From assembly GCA_025450095.1 (NCBI GenBank), contig JANWID010000156.1, forward strand, positions 1 to 18,598: DNA of 18,598 nt. Reading direction: 5' to 3'. This document shows positions 1 through 7,531 of the stretch, in pieces. Under the pieces are notes generated by a model, which was not told the origin of the DNA, searched no databases, and worked only from the letters and a program-made list of their open reading frames with translations. The stretch is from Bacteroidia bacterium. Lineage in GTDB: Bacteria; Bacteroidota; Bacteroidia; AKYH767-A; OLB10. The position numbers and the translations under genes are program-made. Each line of letters starts with the position of its first letter. The stretch's first letter is position 1.

Positions 1-80
1 CCGAAAGATATATGAAAAAATGTCTGAATAATAGAGGACTATTAATCGTTGTCAACAAATGATTATTTGCAGAAAAATAT

Positions 81-167
81 GGAACGCAGATAACCCAGAT
101 TTAGCTGATTTGCGCGGATTGCTCCTTAGAATAAATAAATCCACTAAATCCGTTAAATCTGCGTTCC
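81..167. repeat. Dispersed intergenic repeat, copy A (imperfect inverted repeat)
   Basis: The ends are an exact inverted repeat, GGAACGCAGAT (81-91) against ATCTGCGTTCC (157-167). The interior is rich in AATCCG / GATTTAG motifs that pair imperfectly across the centre. Related, more degenerate stretches lie at 897-990 and 2785-2866, all ending in TTCCTTT on the + strand. It lies in the 242 bases before the first gene, where no coding sequence is seen. It may be a REP-like or decayed mobile intergenic element; its function is unknown. Confidence 0.55.
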
Positions 168-242
168 TTTATCGTTGAAAGTCAACAATATATAAATTCA
201 CCTTCCCCAAAACAATTCCTCAAAAATCCTGTTTTAAAATTA

Positions 243-884
243 ATGTACCTCCTCCAGCTGCTATTTCTCCTCTTCATTAATGCAGGCGAAATAACCCCGG
301 CGCCAGCCAATAATTTTGAAAACAATATATCTCCTGAAGCTACTTTATACCAGGAATTACAACTTGAAGATCGGTTGGCGTATGATGTTTTTGCGAAAGC
401 TTTTCAAGGCTTAAATATTTATCATCCCGAAAAACAATTTCTTGCCATTGCCGATTTCAGCAAGGCATCGTCGGACAAACGGCTTTTCATTATCGATCTG
501 AATAAAAGAAAACTGGTGATGCACACGTATGTGGCGCATGGGAAAAACAGTGGAGCGCTGATGGCTACTACTTTTTCAAATAAGCCGCAATCGTTGATGA
601 GTAGTCCGGGTTTTTACCTTGTCAGGGATGTTATTCAGAGTCCCAAACATGGTGAAGCGTTGTTGCTGGAAGGTCTCGAGAAAGGGGTGAATGACAATGC
701 CCGTAAACGGGAGATCATTATTCACGGTGCCGATTATGTGTGTGAAAAATTTATCCAGACAACCGGTCGGTGTGGAAGAAGCTTTGGTTGCCCGGCAGTA
801 CCGGTGAACGAAATGCACCAGGTGAGTGAATACCTCGCTGGAGGATCGCTGCTTTTTATCTATTCGCCTTCGCAAAAATCCTGA
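243..884 (+). CDS. Small L,D-transpeptidase-like murein catalytic domain protein (YkuD_2 type)
   Basis: This 213-residue exported protein matches the YkuD_2 type of murein L,D-transpeptidase catalytic domain common in Bacteroidota. Such enzymes are thought to act on peptide stems of peptidoglycan in the periplasm. The first ~15 residues (MYLLQLLFLLFINAG) look like a short hydrophobic export signal. The catalytic region is clear: a histidine in IIIHGADYVCEKF (His161) and, after TTGRCGRS, the nucleophile motif SFGCPAVP (Cys183). The segment around FIIDLNKRKLVMHTYVAHGKNSG (83-104) is the usual substrate-side strand of the family. No in-frame ATG lies just upstream, so the ATG at 243 is used. It stands alone, 142 bases before a second, unlike L,D-transpeptidase on the same strand. 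The family is secure; the exact reaction (3-3 cross-linking, carboxypeptidase or lipoprotein anchoring) cannot be read from sequence. Confidence 0.88.
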   Translation: MYLLQLLFLLFINAGEITPAPANNFENNISPEATLYQELQLEDRLAYDVFAKAFQGLNIYHPEKQFLAIADFSKASSDKRLFIIDLNKRKLVMHTYVAHGKNSGALMATTFSNKPQSLMSSPGFYLVRDVIQSPKHGEALLLEGLEKGVNDNARKREIIIHGADYVCEKFIQTTGRCGRSFGCPAVPVNEMHQVSEYLAGGSLLFIYSPSQKS

Positions 885-896
885 CGGTCTAAAAAT

Positions 897-990
897 TAAA
901 CACAAGATTTAACGGGATTTAACCAGAAAAGGAACCAGATCCTTCCTGGGATAATCTAATCTGTGTAAATCCGATTCCTTTTTTTGTGGC
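897..990. repeat. Dispersed intergenic repeat, copy B (degenerate)
   Basis: This stretch between the two L,D-transpeptidase genes has the same word content as copy A: GATTTAACGGGATTTAACC on the left and AATCTGTGTAAATCCGATTCC on the right, ending in a T run. A small hairpin AGGAA-N8-TTCCT lies at 930-947. The resemblance to copies A and C is visible by eye but not exact. It could contribute to transcription ending after the first gene; that is inference. Confidence 0.4.
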
Positions 991-1016
991 TGTGGATTTG
1001 CATATATTTATGCAAA
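983..1016 (+). promoter_or_regulatory. Possible promoter with perfect inverted repeat before the second L,D-transpeptidase
   Basis: TTTG at 983-986 and TATATTTA at 1003-1010 resemble the Bacteroidota -33/-7 elements, with one mismatch in the -7 and a rather short 16-base spacer. Overlapping the -7 is an exact inverted repeat, TTTGCAT (997-1003) - N6 - ATGCAAA (1010-1016), ending ten bases before the ATG. That placement would suit an operator, or a hairpin hiding the translation start. Neither role is shown by the sequence. Confidence 0.35.
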
Positions 1017-1026
1017 CATCCCATAT

Positions 1027-2688
1027 ATGAAAATCAGAATCTTCACTTTTTGCATTTTAGCAATCGCTTTTGCATGCTGCAAAAACCAGGATAAAAATAA
1101 AATTGCTTCCGCAAAAGTCCACGAAGTATACAGCGAAGTAAACTACACCGATTCACTGATCGATCAAAGCCAGATAGATATTTTTTATAGCGCTATTGCT
1201 GCCGATAGTTTCCTGGTCCGGAATGTAAATTCATTTTACAACGAACGTGATCGCCAGATGGCCTGGAGTGTTGATGGCGAGCTGACCGACGCAGCCGATA
1301 ACCTGTACGAACGTATCATGGAGCATATGTACGTGACACGTGATAGTCAGCTGGTTTTTTTAAGGCTGCACGATACCTGGGAAACACCCTTGCGAACAAC
1401 ACCTAAAGGCATGAATACACCGGTGTTCATCGACCTGCTTTTAACAGCTTCTTATTTTAAGTATGCCGAACATACTTATAGTGGTTCTGCAAAAAATCTT
1501 GCTCTCCTGGAATGGTACATACCACGTAAAAAACGAAATTATGTGGGAATGCTCGATGCGTTGATTGCCGGCGAAGCTGGGGAAGAACCTCTACAAAACA
1601 ACAATTATTATCAACGGCTTAAAGATAATTTAATTAAATATCGTAAGATAGAAGATGCCGGTGGCTGGCCGGAAATTCCCCCGGAAGTAGTCAATTTAAA
1701 ATTGAACGATACCAGTGATGCATTGATTCCGCTTCGAAAATATTTATTCATTACAGGCGATTTAGCAAATGGTGATACAACCTCCACGCTTTTCGACAGT
1801 TTCATTTCGGACGCCATTTCATCATTCCAGCAACGACACGGTAAACACAAAACGGGTGCACCCGATAAGGAAACAATTGCTGAAATGAATGTTCCGGTTG
1901 GCAACAGGATCAAGCAGATACTGTTGAATATGGAACGCCTGCGCTGGATTGCAATACCTGATTCGGTGACGGACTTCTTACTTGTAAATATTCCCGATTA
2001 CGAATTGCATGCATATGAAAACGGAAAGTTGATATGGGATATGAAGGTTGTGGTTGGCACTACTGCAAACCGAACTACTGCATTTTATGGTAACATCACG
2101 CAAGTAGTTTTGAATCCATATTGGAATATCCCGAAAAGCATTGTCACTAATGAAATGCTGCCCCGGTTAGAAGAGAATCCAAATGAATATATTGAATCAC
2201 AAAATATGGAAGTGATTTCTAATGGTGAAAAAATAAAGCCATCTGAAATAAATTGGTCAGATCCCGATGAAGTGAATGATGTACGTATCCGCCAGTGCCC
2301 GGGACCTGGTAATGCGCTGGGAAAATATAAATTTCTTTTCCCAAACAGTTTTAGCATCTACCTTCACGACACACCTTCAAAACATTTGTTCGACAAAGAA
2401 GAACGGTCATTCAGTCATGGATGTATCCGGGTTGATGAACCCGAGAAGCTGGCGAATTACCTGTTGCGTGATGACCCGGAATGGTCTGCAGAAAAAGTGG
2501 CTGATGCCGTTGCTGATGGGAAAGAGAAGTTCATTAATCTAAAAAAACCACTGCCGGTGTACATCGTATATTTTACTGCATGGGTTAATGAAGAAGGTAA
2601 ACTCAATTTTCGGGATGATATCTACAATCATGACCTGAAGCTGGAACGGGAGATTTTTGTCAGCTCGAAATCGGTCTCGGAGCAGTAA
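1027..2688 (+). CDS. L,D-transpeptidase, YcbB/LdtD-like lipoprotein
   Basis: This 553-residue protein has the full YcbB/LdtD architecture. It begins with a lipoprotein signal (MKIRIFTFCILAIAFAC; Cys17 or Cys18 lipidated), followed by an L,D-transpeptidase scaffold region (about 45-205), a peptidoglycan-binding-like helical segment (about 235-295) and the YkuD catalytic domain (about 315-480). The catalytic motif SFSHGCIRVDEPEKL carries His464 and Cys466, and NPYWNIPKSI (363-372) is the strand typical of the LdtD branch. Enzymes of this family make 3-3 (mDAP-mDAP) peptidoglycan cross-links from tetrapeptide donors and resist most beta-lactams other than carbapenems. A lipid anchor would tether it in the periplasm. 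Length is normal for the family. It converges on the lipoprotein gene at 2869 with a repeat-bearing 180-base gap between them. Confidence 0.92.
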   Translation: MKIRIFTFCILAIAFACCKNQDKNKIASAKVHEVYSEVNYTDSLIDQSQIDIFYSAIAADSFLVRNVNSFYNERDRQMAWSVDGELTDAADNLYERIMEHMYVTRDSQLVFLRLHDTWETPLRTTPKGMNTPVFIDLLLTASYFKYAEHTYSGSAKNLALLEWYIPRKKRNYVGMLDALIAGEAGEEPLQNNNYYQRLKDNLIKYRKIEDAGGWPEIPPEVVNLKLNDTSDALIPLRKYLFITGDLANGDTTSTLFDSFISDAISSFQQRHGKHKTGAPDKETIAEMNVPVGNRIKQILLNMERLRWIAIPDSVTDFLLVNIPDYELHAYENGKLIWDMKVVVGTTANRTTAFYGNITQVVLNPYWNIPKSIVTNEMLPRLEENPNEYIESQNMEVISNGEKIKPSEINWSDPDEVNDVRIRQCPGPGNALGKYKFLFPNSFSIYLHDTPSKHLFDKEERSFSHGCIRVDEPEKLANYLLRDDPEWSAEKVADAVADGKEKFINLKKPLPVYIVYFTAWVNEEGKLNFRDDIYNHDLKLEREIFVSSKSVSEQ

Positions 2689-2784
2689 AGGAACACGCCT
2701 GCCTGCCGAATATTTATGAAAATAGTTCTTGTGAAACTTGTGTCAATAGAAGTTTTGAATAATTATTGCAATCAGTCGTCAAGC

Positions 2785-2866
2785 AGGGATTAAACGGATT
2801 TGTTTCGTAGAAAAAAATAAATCCCGATAATCTGCTAAATCTGCACAATCCGTGTTCCTTTTTCTG
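2785..2866. repeat. Dispersed intergenic repeat, copy C (between convergent genes)
   Basis: GGGATTAAACGGATTT on the left and AAATCCCGATAATCTGC plus CACAATCCGTGTTCC on the right repeat the vocabulary of copies A and B and can fold into an imperfect hairpin (GGGATT with AATCCC). The copy ends in TTCCTTTTT, three bases from the TAG stop of the minus-strand lipoprotein gene. Lying between two convergent stops, it is placed where a bidirectional terminator would be, although no compact GC-rich stem is seen. Confidence 0.45.
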
Positions 2867-2868
2867 CT

Positions 2869-3933
2869 CTAAAGATTCAGTATGATATAATTCAAAATCG
2901 CTTCCACTTCGTTGCTCACACCTTGCGGATGATTATGAAAAGTTGTAAAATAGATAGCACCTGTTGAACTTGTAGGATTTAAATCTGCTTTTAGAGCAAG
3001 CACACCCAATGTTGGGTGCGTGATGATCGGTGTAAATGGTGCATCGTAACTATGTACAATTTCCCAGTTAGGTAAATTGTAAATAATATTCATAGAATTA
3101 GTGCCCGCTGCAACGATCATATCAGGATCAAGGATAACGGCATTAGTAAAGGTTCCCATACTTCCCATTCTTTGAGTACACAAGGCACTATCCGGGATGA
3201 ATCCACCTATCAATGGATTGATACAGGTGATAGCTGTCTTGTCTCCTGGTGCTTCATGTGAATGTGAAAGTACATTGGCCGGGCTTGCTATCCGGAGATT
3301 GCCATCGCCTGTCAAACATTCTACTGCGAAATCACTTGTATAGATACTACCATGATTCATGGCATAATCCATCAGGTTAGTATATTTGGCGGCGCTCATA
3401 TCATCAGAGTTGAGCAACCCACAGTTCAAGAATAAGCCTCCATATTGGGAAAAAGTGGATAAAACATTCAGATTTGAAAACGGAATCGAAGTCGCAGCAT
3501 ACCCCAATGAATCAGTAATGAGTGTTTGAATCTGATCATAAGCTCCTTCGATATAAGCCAGATCAAGTATCTGCAACAATACAGTTTCCGAAGGCGGCAA
3601 CACTAAATCTACGCCGCCGGTAAGGCTTAAGGTAACAACGGTTTTAAATATTCTTCCTTCTCCCGTTTGAATGATCAGTTGATGATCTCCCGATGGAAGT
3701 TTGAGTTCAAATTCACCGTTGATGTCCGTTTGGGTAGAATAAGTGCCTGTTATAACCGTTGCCGTTGGAACCCGTTTACCCGAAGGTGTGGTTACTACGC
3801 CTGAAACTTTTGCTGTTGTGGCTGCAGCTCCAGGATCTTCCTTTTCATCTTTAGAGCAGGAGCTAACAAAAAGAAAGGCCCCGGTGATAAGCATAAGGAA
3901 AACCGGGTTAAAGAATGATACGGCTTTTTTCAT
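2869..3933 (-). CDS. Lipoprotein with carboxypeptidase-regulatory-like and ThuA/GATase-like domains
   Basis: This 354-residue protein starts with a lipoprotein signal peptide whose lipobox LFVSSC gives Cys26 as the lipidated residue, followed by a charged linker (SKDEKEDPG). Residues about 41-112 form a carboxypeptidase-regulatory-like beta-sandwich: VSGVVTTPSGKRVPTATV, then a TDINGEFELKLPSGDHQLII turn typical of these surface domains. Residues about 118-354 resemble the ThuA / class I glutamine-amidotransferase fold: an alternating alpha/beta region, GGLFLNCG near 165-172, and a closing GAIYFTTFHNH ... VEAILNYIILNL. No complete Cys-His-Glu amidotransferase triad can be assigned, so an enzymatic role is not claimed. 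It is probably on the outer membrane or cell surface; substrate unknown. It is transcribed away from the GloVer gene's 3' end with 166 bases between, and may have its own promoter near 3959-3966 (TAGTTTTT on the minus strand). Confidence 0.7.
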   Translation of the reverse strand: MKKAVSFFNPVFLMLITGAFLFVSSCSKDEKEDPGAAATTAKVSGVVTTPSGKRVPTATVITGTYSTQTDINGEFELKLPSGDHQLIIQTGEGRIFKTVVTLSLTGGVDLVLPPSETVLLQILDLAYIEGAYDQIQTLITDSLGYAATSIPFSNLNVLSTFSQYGGLFLNCGLLNSDDMSAAKYTNLMDYAMNHGSIYTSDFAVECLTGDGNLRIASPANVLSHSHEAPGDKTAITCINPLIGGFIPDSALCTQRMGSMGTFTNAVILDPDMIVAAGTNSMNIIYNLPNWEIVHSYDAPFTPIITHPTLGVLALKADLNPTSSTGAIYFTTFHNHPQGVSNEVEAILNYIILNL

Positions 3934-4099
3934 GGTGAAGTTTGTTAAAAGTAATTTTAAAAACTATAAAGAAACTCGTTAAGCAGGTAACTATTAGATG
4001 TAAATATAACCGGAATAGTTGCAGCAATCAATATCCGTAGTGTAGAATATAACCTACGGTAAAATGCTTCTAAAAGCCATGACTAATCCGCATTTATTC

Positions 4100-6325
4100 T
4101 TACTTAACCGCAATCCGTGAATGATAAATCACATCTCCGTAATGGATCTCCGCTAAATAAATCCCGCTGCTCCAGGTTTCAGTTAATACAGTTGTTTCGG
4201 TAAATAATTCCTGTTTTTCAAAAATCTTTCTGCCTTTAATGTCGTGTATGACTAAGCTGAAAGGTACACCAGTATCTACTTTAATATGAAACTGGCTTTG
4301 TGCAGGGTTCGGATAAACAATTACGCTATTCCCGTTATTTATTGAAGGAATACCCAGCAGCGGATCAATTGTAGCATTACCCGATACGGAAGTGAAAAAC
4401 AATTCCACTTCTCCGGCTGATGTGCCCTGGATGGTTGAAGGTGTAACTGCCAACGTGGTAAGCTGAGTGATACCCGGTGCTGCACGCAGATGAAGTTTTC
4501 CAAGCGAACCGGAAATATTGATAACGTTCGTATGATTAATCCGCGTCAGCGCAATTTCGATGATGCCTGTTGCAGGATTATAATTTGAAAACGCGATCAT
4601 GTCAGTGCCCAGGGTTCCCAAAACACTCGGAGACCAGCTCAGACTGGTTTGAGATGCATCTACAAGAGTTGGATCCAACTCCAGTGTAAATGCAATTCCA
4701 TATAGACTGTCGGGAAGCGGTGCAGAAAAACCGAGGTAAATATCGAAATCGATATTGCCACCGGGCCCTACTGCTGCAGGAGATGGAATCAATGTAATGT
4801 CTGTACTTGCAGCTGTTAATGCAATTGGAGAAGATATTCGCAGAGGATGCACCTGGTTAAAATTAATACCGATCGCAGTAGTATCATTCATATTCACATT
4901 GCCATCGCCGTTAGTATCTGCATGTTTGTGATTCACGGTAGTGGCAAATGAATTAGTCCAGGCAGTTGCCGGCTGACCAGTCCAGGATGTGGAAGCTCCG
5001 GCACGTATGGGTCCTGCATCATTATACGCAAGCCCGATATTCAGCAAATCGAGATTATTTGCAACCAGGTCGGAATTGCAATCTCCCGGCCATACCAGGC
5101 TTCCCGATGCTGTATTTCGCTGATGTAAAGTTGAAGTCATCGGCCTGTATCCTGTTGCACATGCAAAATCCAGTTTTTCGGTAAGGGTGTTTGTTGCAGT
5201 ATTGAATTCAAAAAGATTTCCTTTATAATCATCACCGGCAATTGACCGCAACGCGTAAAGCTTGCCATTTATTTCAGTCAGGCGTCCCGCAAGGTGATTG
5301 TACATATTTGCGGGTCCCGGCATATCTGCAAGTTTGGTGAGTTGATTTGTAGTAGTGTCGAATGAACTAAAAGTTCCCTGGTTATTTGCTCCGTCCTTTG
5401 TAAGCATGAGATAAAAGATTCCGTTTGTGGCTTCGAATAATGTTCCACTACCACTTCCGGAAGCAATACTCAGGTCAGCGGCTTTTAAAGTTGTACCGGC
5501 AGCGATATCATGGATAAAAATTACTCCTTTATTATTCAATCCTCCAACACGTGAAACACCATATATTCGTCCGGGTGAAAGTTCCGAAAGTATAGCATCC
5601 GGGTTGGAACCATTGGTTTGATCAAATTGAAAAACTGCCGAAAGGATATTTCCTGTAATGTCGTAAGTAAATAATGTTCCCTTATTATTTGTTCCCCCGA
5701 AAGAAGTTGTTCCATATAATTTTCCATCTGACGCCTGCATGAGACCTGCACCGGGGCTACGTCCTGTTGTTGCCGCGTCGAAACTTTCTTTCAACGTCAG
5801 GCTGTTGTTACCCGGATCAAATTCAAACAGGGCACCCTCTGAATTCACACCTCCGGAACTGGTTAAACCATATAATTTTCCGTTGGATGCCAGGCACATT
5901 TCCGCAGGATTCGCTCCCGGTGATGAGTAAGGATCTGCAAAACCACCATTTGTATTATTGAAAGTTGCCGATACTCCGTTAGTTCCCGCTACAGGATCGA
6001 TTTCATAAATGACCCCCATATTATCAAATCCTCCCCGCTCTGCGATGCAATAATACATTCCATTAGGCGCAGCCGTTATACCTCCGGAAGGGTATGCTCC
6101 CTCATAAGCCTGGTTCATGTCAACGATGGAAGTAATCACATCATTCACATAATCGTATTCAAAAATATTTCCGGCTTGCATGCTTCCTCCTCCTTCGGTC
6201 ATGCCAACAAGCTTGCCCCCGGTGAACAAGAGATCTCCCATAGGATAATTCCCGGTGTTACTATCGAATTCTACCTTCGCAACCGCTGCTCCAGTCGACG
6301 GATCGTATTCGAACAGGGTTCCCAT
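4100..6325 (-). CDS. C-terminal part of the GloVer protein: repeats, dockerin-like, cohesin-like, T9SS sorting domain
   Basis: This 741-residue frame is the downstream part of the interrupted gene; its first ATG is simply an internal Met after the TGA. It holds the rest of repeat 7 and repeats 8-14 (GGKLVGM, NGMYYCI, NGKLYGL, DGKLYGT, PGRIYGV, NGIFYLM, NGKLYAL). A dockerin-like pair of Asp/Asn-rich calcium-loop motifs follows (GDCNSDLVANNLDLLNIG and ADTNGDGNVNMNDT, about residues 415-490 of this part). After that comes a cohesin-like beta-sandwich (about 510-655, SPAAVGPGGNIDFDIYLGF onward). The end is a T9SS type A sorting domain (VIVYPNPAQSQFHI ... GIYLAEIHYGDVIYHSRIAVK). The T9SS tag predicts export through the outer membrane and surface attachment or release. 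Without a signal peptide this piece alone would stay in the cytoplasm, so it is unlikely to be a real separate gene. Confidence 0.8.
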   Translation of the reverse strand: MGTLFEYDPSTGAAVAKVEFDSNTGNYPMGDLLFTGGKLVGMTEGGGSMQAGNIFEYDYVNDVITSIVDMNQAYEGAYPSGGITAAPNGMYYCIAERGGFDNMGVIYEIDPVAGTNGVSATFNNTNGGFADPYSSPGANPAEMCLASNGKLYGLTSSGGVNSEGALFEFDPGNNSLTLKESFDAATTGRSPGAGLMQASDGKLYGTTSFGGTNNKGTLFTYDITGNILSAVFQFDQTNGSNPDAILSELSPGRIYGVSRVGGLNNKGVIFIHDIAAGTTLKAADLSIASGSGSGTLFEATNGIFYLMLTKDGANNQGTFSSFDTTTNQLTKLADMPGPANMYNHLAGRLTEINGKLYALRSIAGDDYKGNLFEFNTATNTLTEKLDFACATGYRPMTSTLHQRNTASGSLVWPGDCNSDLVANNLDLLNIGLAYNDAGPIRAGASTSWTGQPATAWTNSFATTVNHKHADTNGDGNVNMNDTTAIGINFNQVHPLRISSPIALTAASTDITLIPSPAAVGPGGNIDFDIYLGFSAPLPDSLYGIAFTLELDPTLVDASQTSLSWSPSVLGTLGTDMIAFSNYNPATGIIEIALTRINHTNVINISGSLGKLHLRAAPGITQLTTLAVTPSTIQGTSAGEVELFFTSVSGNATIDPLLGIPSINNGNSVIVYPNPAQSQFHIKVDTGVPFSLVIHDIKGRKIFEKQELFTETTVLTETWSSGIYLAEIHYGDVIYHSRIAVK

Positions 6326-6352
6326 ATAATTAACGCCACCCGATGAAGTAAG

Positions 6353-7366
6353 TCAGTATAATTTACCATTGGGCGCTTCGCACACGGTTCCGTACCAGGG
6401 AGAGCCGCCGACAGTTCCATCAAAAAATATTTTTGTATCAAACAAGTATGTTGCAGGATCAAATTCAAAAAGAGTTCCGTCAGTCCCGCCTTCGTTTGTC
6501 ATTCCATACAGCTTGCCGTTTGAAGCCTCCATCAGGGAGCTATATGAATATTTTCCTTCCAATGCTGTAAAGTCATGCCGTTTGGTGAATGTAGAAGTTG
6601 TAATATCATATTCGAATATTACACCAAAATCATCCGTGCCACCATAAGCTGTCATTCCGTAAAGCTTACCATTTGACGCCTGTATCAGACCGCCCCATGG
6701 TTCAAATCCATCAATTGCAGATGCTGGAAAATCATAAAATTTTGTAAGTGTATTGGTTGTAATATCATATTCAAAAAGGACGCCACCACCACCTGTTCCA
6801 CCGCTACCCAGCGCATAGAGCTTACCGTTAGTTGCTTCAACAAAGCCCCCGTTATTTGTGGGGCCGAAATCCAGTCCGTTGAAATCAGAGATCACTGTGA
6901 ACACCTGGCCAGGAATATCGTAAGAGAAAATAGTTCCGCCATTAACAGCTCCACCGGATGCAATTATACCGTAAAGCTTACCATTTACTGCCTGGATGGG
7001 ATGACCGGCCGGGTAACCTCCATCTGTATTTAAATCAAAATCTACCAGGCTGAAATAAATGTTATTGATCTCATCGAATTCAATTAAATTTCCATAACCA
7101 CAGGAACCTCCGGAGAAAGTATATCCGTATAGTTTTCCATTCGCGGCTTCTATCAACTCTCCCTGGGGCGAATCACCAGGATAGGAAGTGCTGAACTGGT
7201 GAATAATCTGCTGGTTACTGCCGTCATAATTTGTTTTAAATACGACGCCCAGCCCTGCATTTCCGCCAAAGGCAGCAGTCCCCCACAGTTCCGTCTGGCC
7301 ATAGGAAGATATTGAAAAACTAATACAGGAAGAAATTAAAAGCAGGGATTTGGAAATGGTGTTCAT
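6353..7366 (-). CDS. N-terminal part of the GloVer protein: signal peptide and first six repeats
   Basis: This 337-residue frame begins with a Sec signal peptide (MNTISKSLLLISSCISFSISSYGQ, cleavage near residue 23). It then holds tandem repeats of about 45-58 residues with the core NGKLYGMTxxGG...GxLFEYD, the 'GloVer' (Gloeobacter/Verrucomicrobia) tandem repeat recognised in choice-of-anchor proteins. Visible cores: TELWGTAAFGG, NGKLYGYTFSGG, NGKLYGIIASGG, NGKLYALGSGG, NGKLYGMTAYGG, NGKLYGMTNEGG; the seventh is cut by the TGA. The spacing and aromatic/Gly pattern suggest propeller-like blades. The ATG at 7366 directly precedes the signal peptide and fits as the start. If translated alone it would be a secreted stub with no anchoring domain. 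The ligand is unknown. Confidence 0.8.
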   Translation of the reverse strand: MNTISKSLLLISSCISFSISSYGQTELWGTAAFGGNAGLGVVFKTNYDGSNQQIIHQFSTSYPGDSPQGELIEAANGKLYGYTFSGGSCGYGNLIEFDEINNIYFSLVDFDLNTDGGYPAGHPIQAVNGKLYGIIASGGAVNGGTIFSYDIPGQVFTVISDFNGLDFGPTNNGGFVEATNGKLYALGSGGTGGGGVLFEYDITTNTLTKFYDFPASAIDGFEPWGGLIQASNGKLYGMTAYGGTDDFGVIFEYDITTSTFTKRHDFTALEGKYSYSSLMEASNGKLYGMTNEGGTDGTLFEFDPATYLFDTKIFFDGTVGGSPWYGTVCEAPNGKLY

Positions 7367-7412
7367 GGTAGTGAGTGGTTAGTGTTGGTAAATTAAAAAT
7401 ACACAAAAAAAT

Positions 7413-7531
7413 TGAATGTAACGAATGTACGAATCGGCTTCGCCGTACGAATCTACGAATTACGAAAAATCAAATATTCGTAATTCGTAGATTCGTATTC
7501 ATTCGTATATTCGTTACATTCGTTACATTCA
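7413..7531. repeat. Long nested palindromic repeat abutting the TerB-like gene stop
   Basis: A perfect 21-base inverted repeat (arms 7446-7466 and 7477-7497, loop of 10) is built of TACGAAT/ATTCGTA words. A looser outer pair surrounds it (7413-7434 against the region 7501-7531, where the right arm has an extra ATTCGTTAC unit). A small hairpin CGGC-TTC-GCCG lies at 7435-7445. The right end stops exactly at the TGA stop (7529-7531) of the minus-strand TerB-like gene. The element could end or stabilise that transcript, or be a REP-like mobile element; it also contributes the leader region of the GloVer gene. Confidence 0.7.

Larger units (their letters stand above)
4100..7366 (-). pseudogene. 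GloVer-repeat T9SS cargo gene interrupted by one in-frame TGA
   Basis: The two long minus-strand open frames at 6353-7366 and 4100-6325 are in the same frame and meet at a single TGA (6355-6353), equal to residue 338 of a 1088-residue protein. The stop sits inside repeat 7, reading NGKLY-stop-LTSSGGVNYMGTLFEYD, exactly where sister repeats have Gly (NGKLYGLTSSGGVNSEG, DGKLYGTTSFGG). One base change, GGA to TGA, explains it. There is no frameshift or length change and both sides stay well conserved, so it is either a very recent nonsense mutation or a sequence error. TGA is an ordinary stop elsewhere here (ends of the genes at 884, 7529 and 17141), so a TGA=Gly code is unlikely. Only the N-terminal part carries the export signal and only the C-terminal part the T9SS tag, so neither half alone should reach the surface. 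Confidence 0.85.

Noticed and set aside
2785..2866. Strong rho-independent bidirectional terminator
   Set aside because: The best stem is six base pairs across a long loop; the position suits a terminator but the structure is weak.
5278..6647. Several 60-90 codon frames on both strands within the GloVer gene
   Set aside because: They are shadows of the repetitive coding sequence in other frames.
4100..7366. TGA read as glycine (code 25) or as selenocysteine
   Set aside because: TGA ends the genes at 884, 7529 and 17141 at normal lengths, the rest is typical Bacteroidota, and a glycine is expected at the site, with no selenoprotein context.
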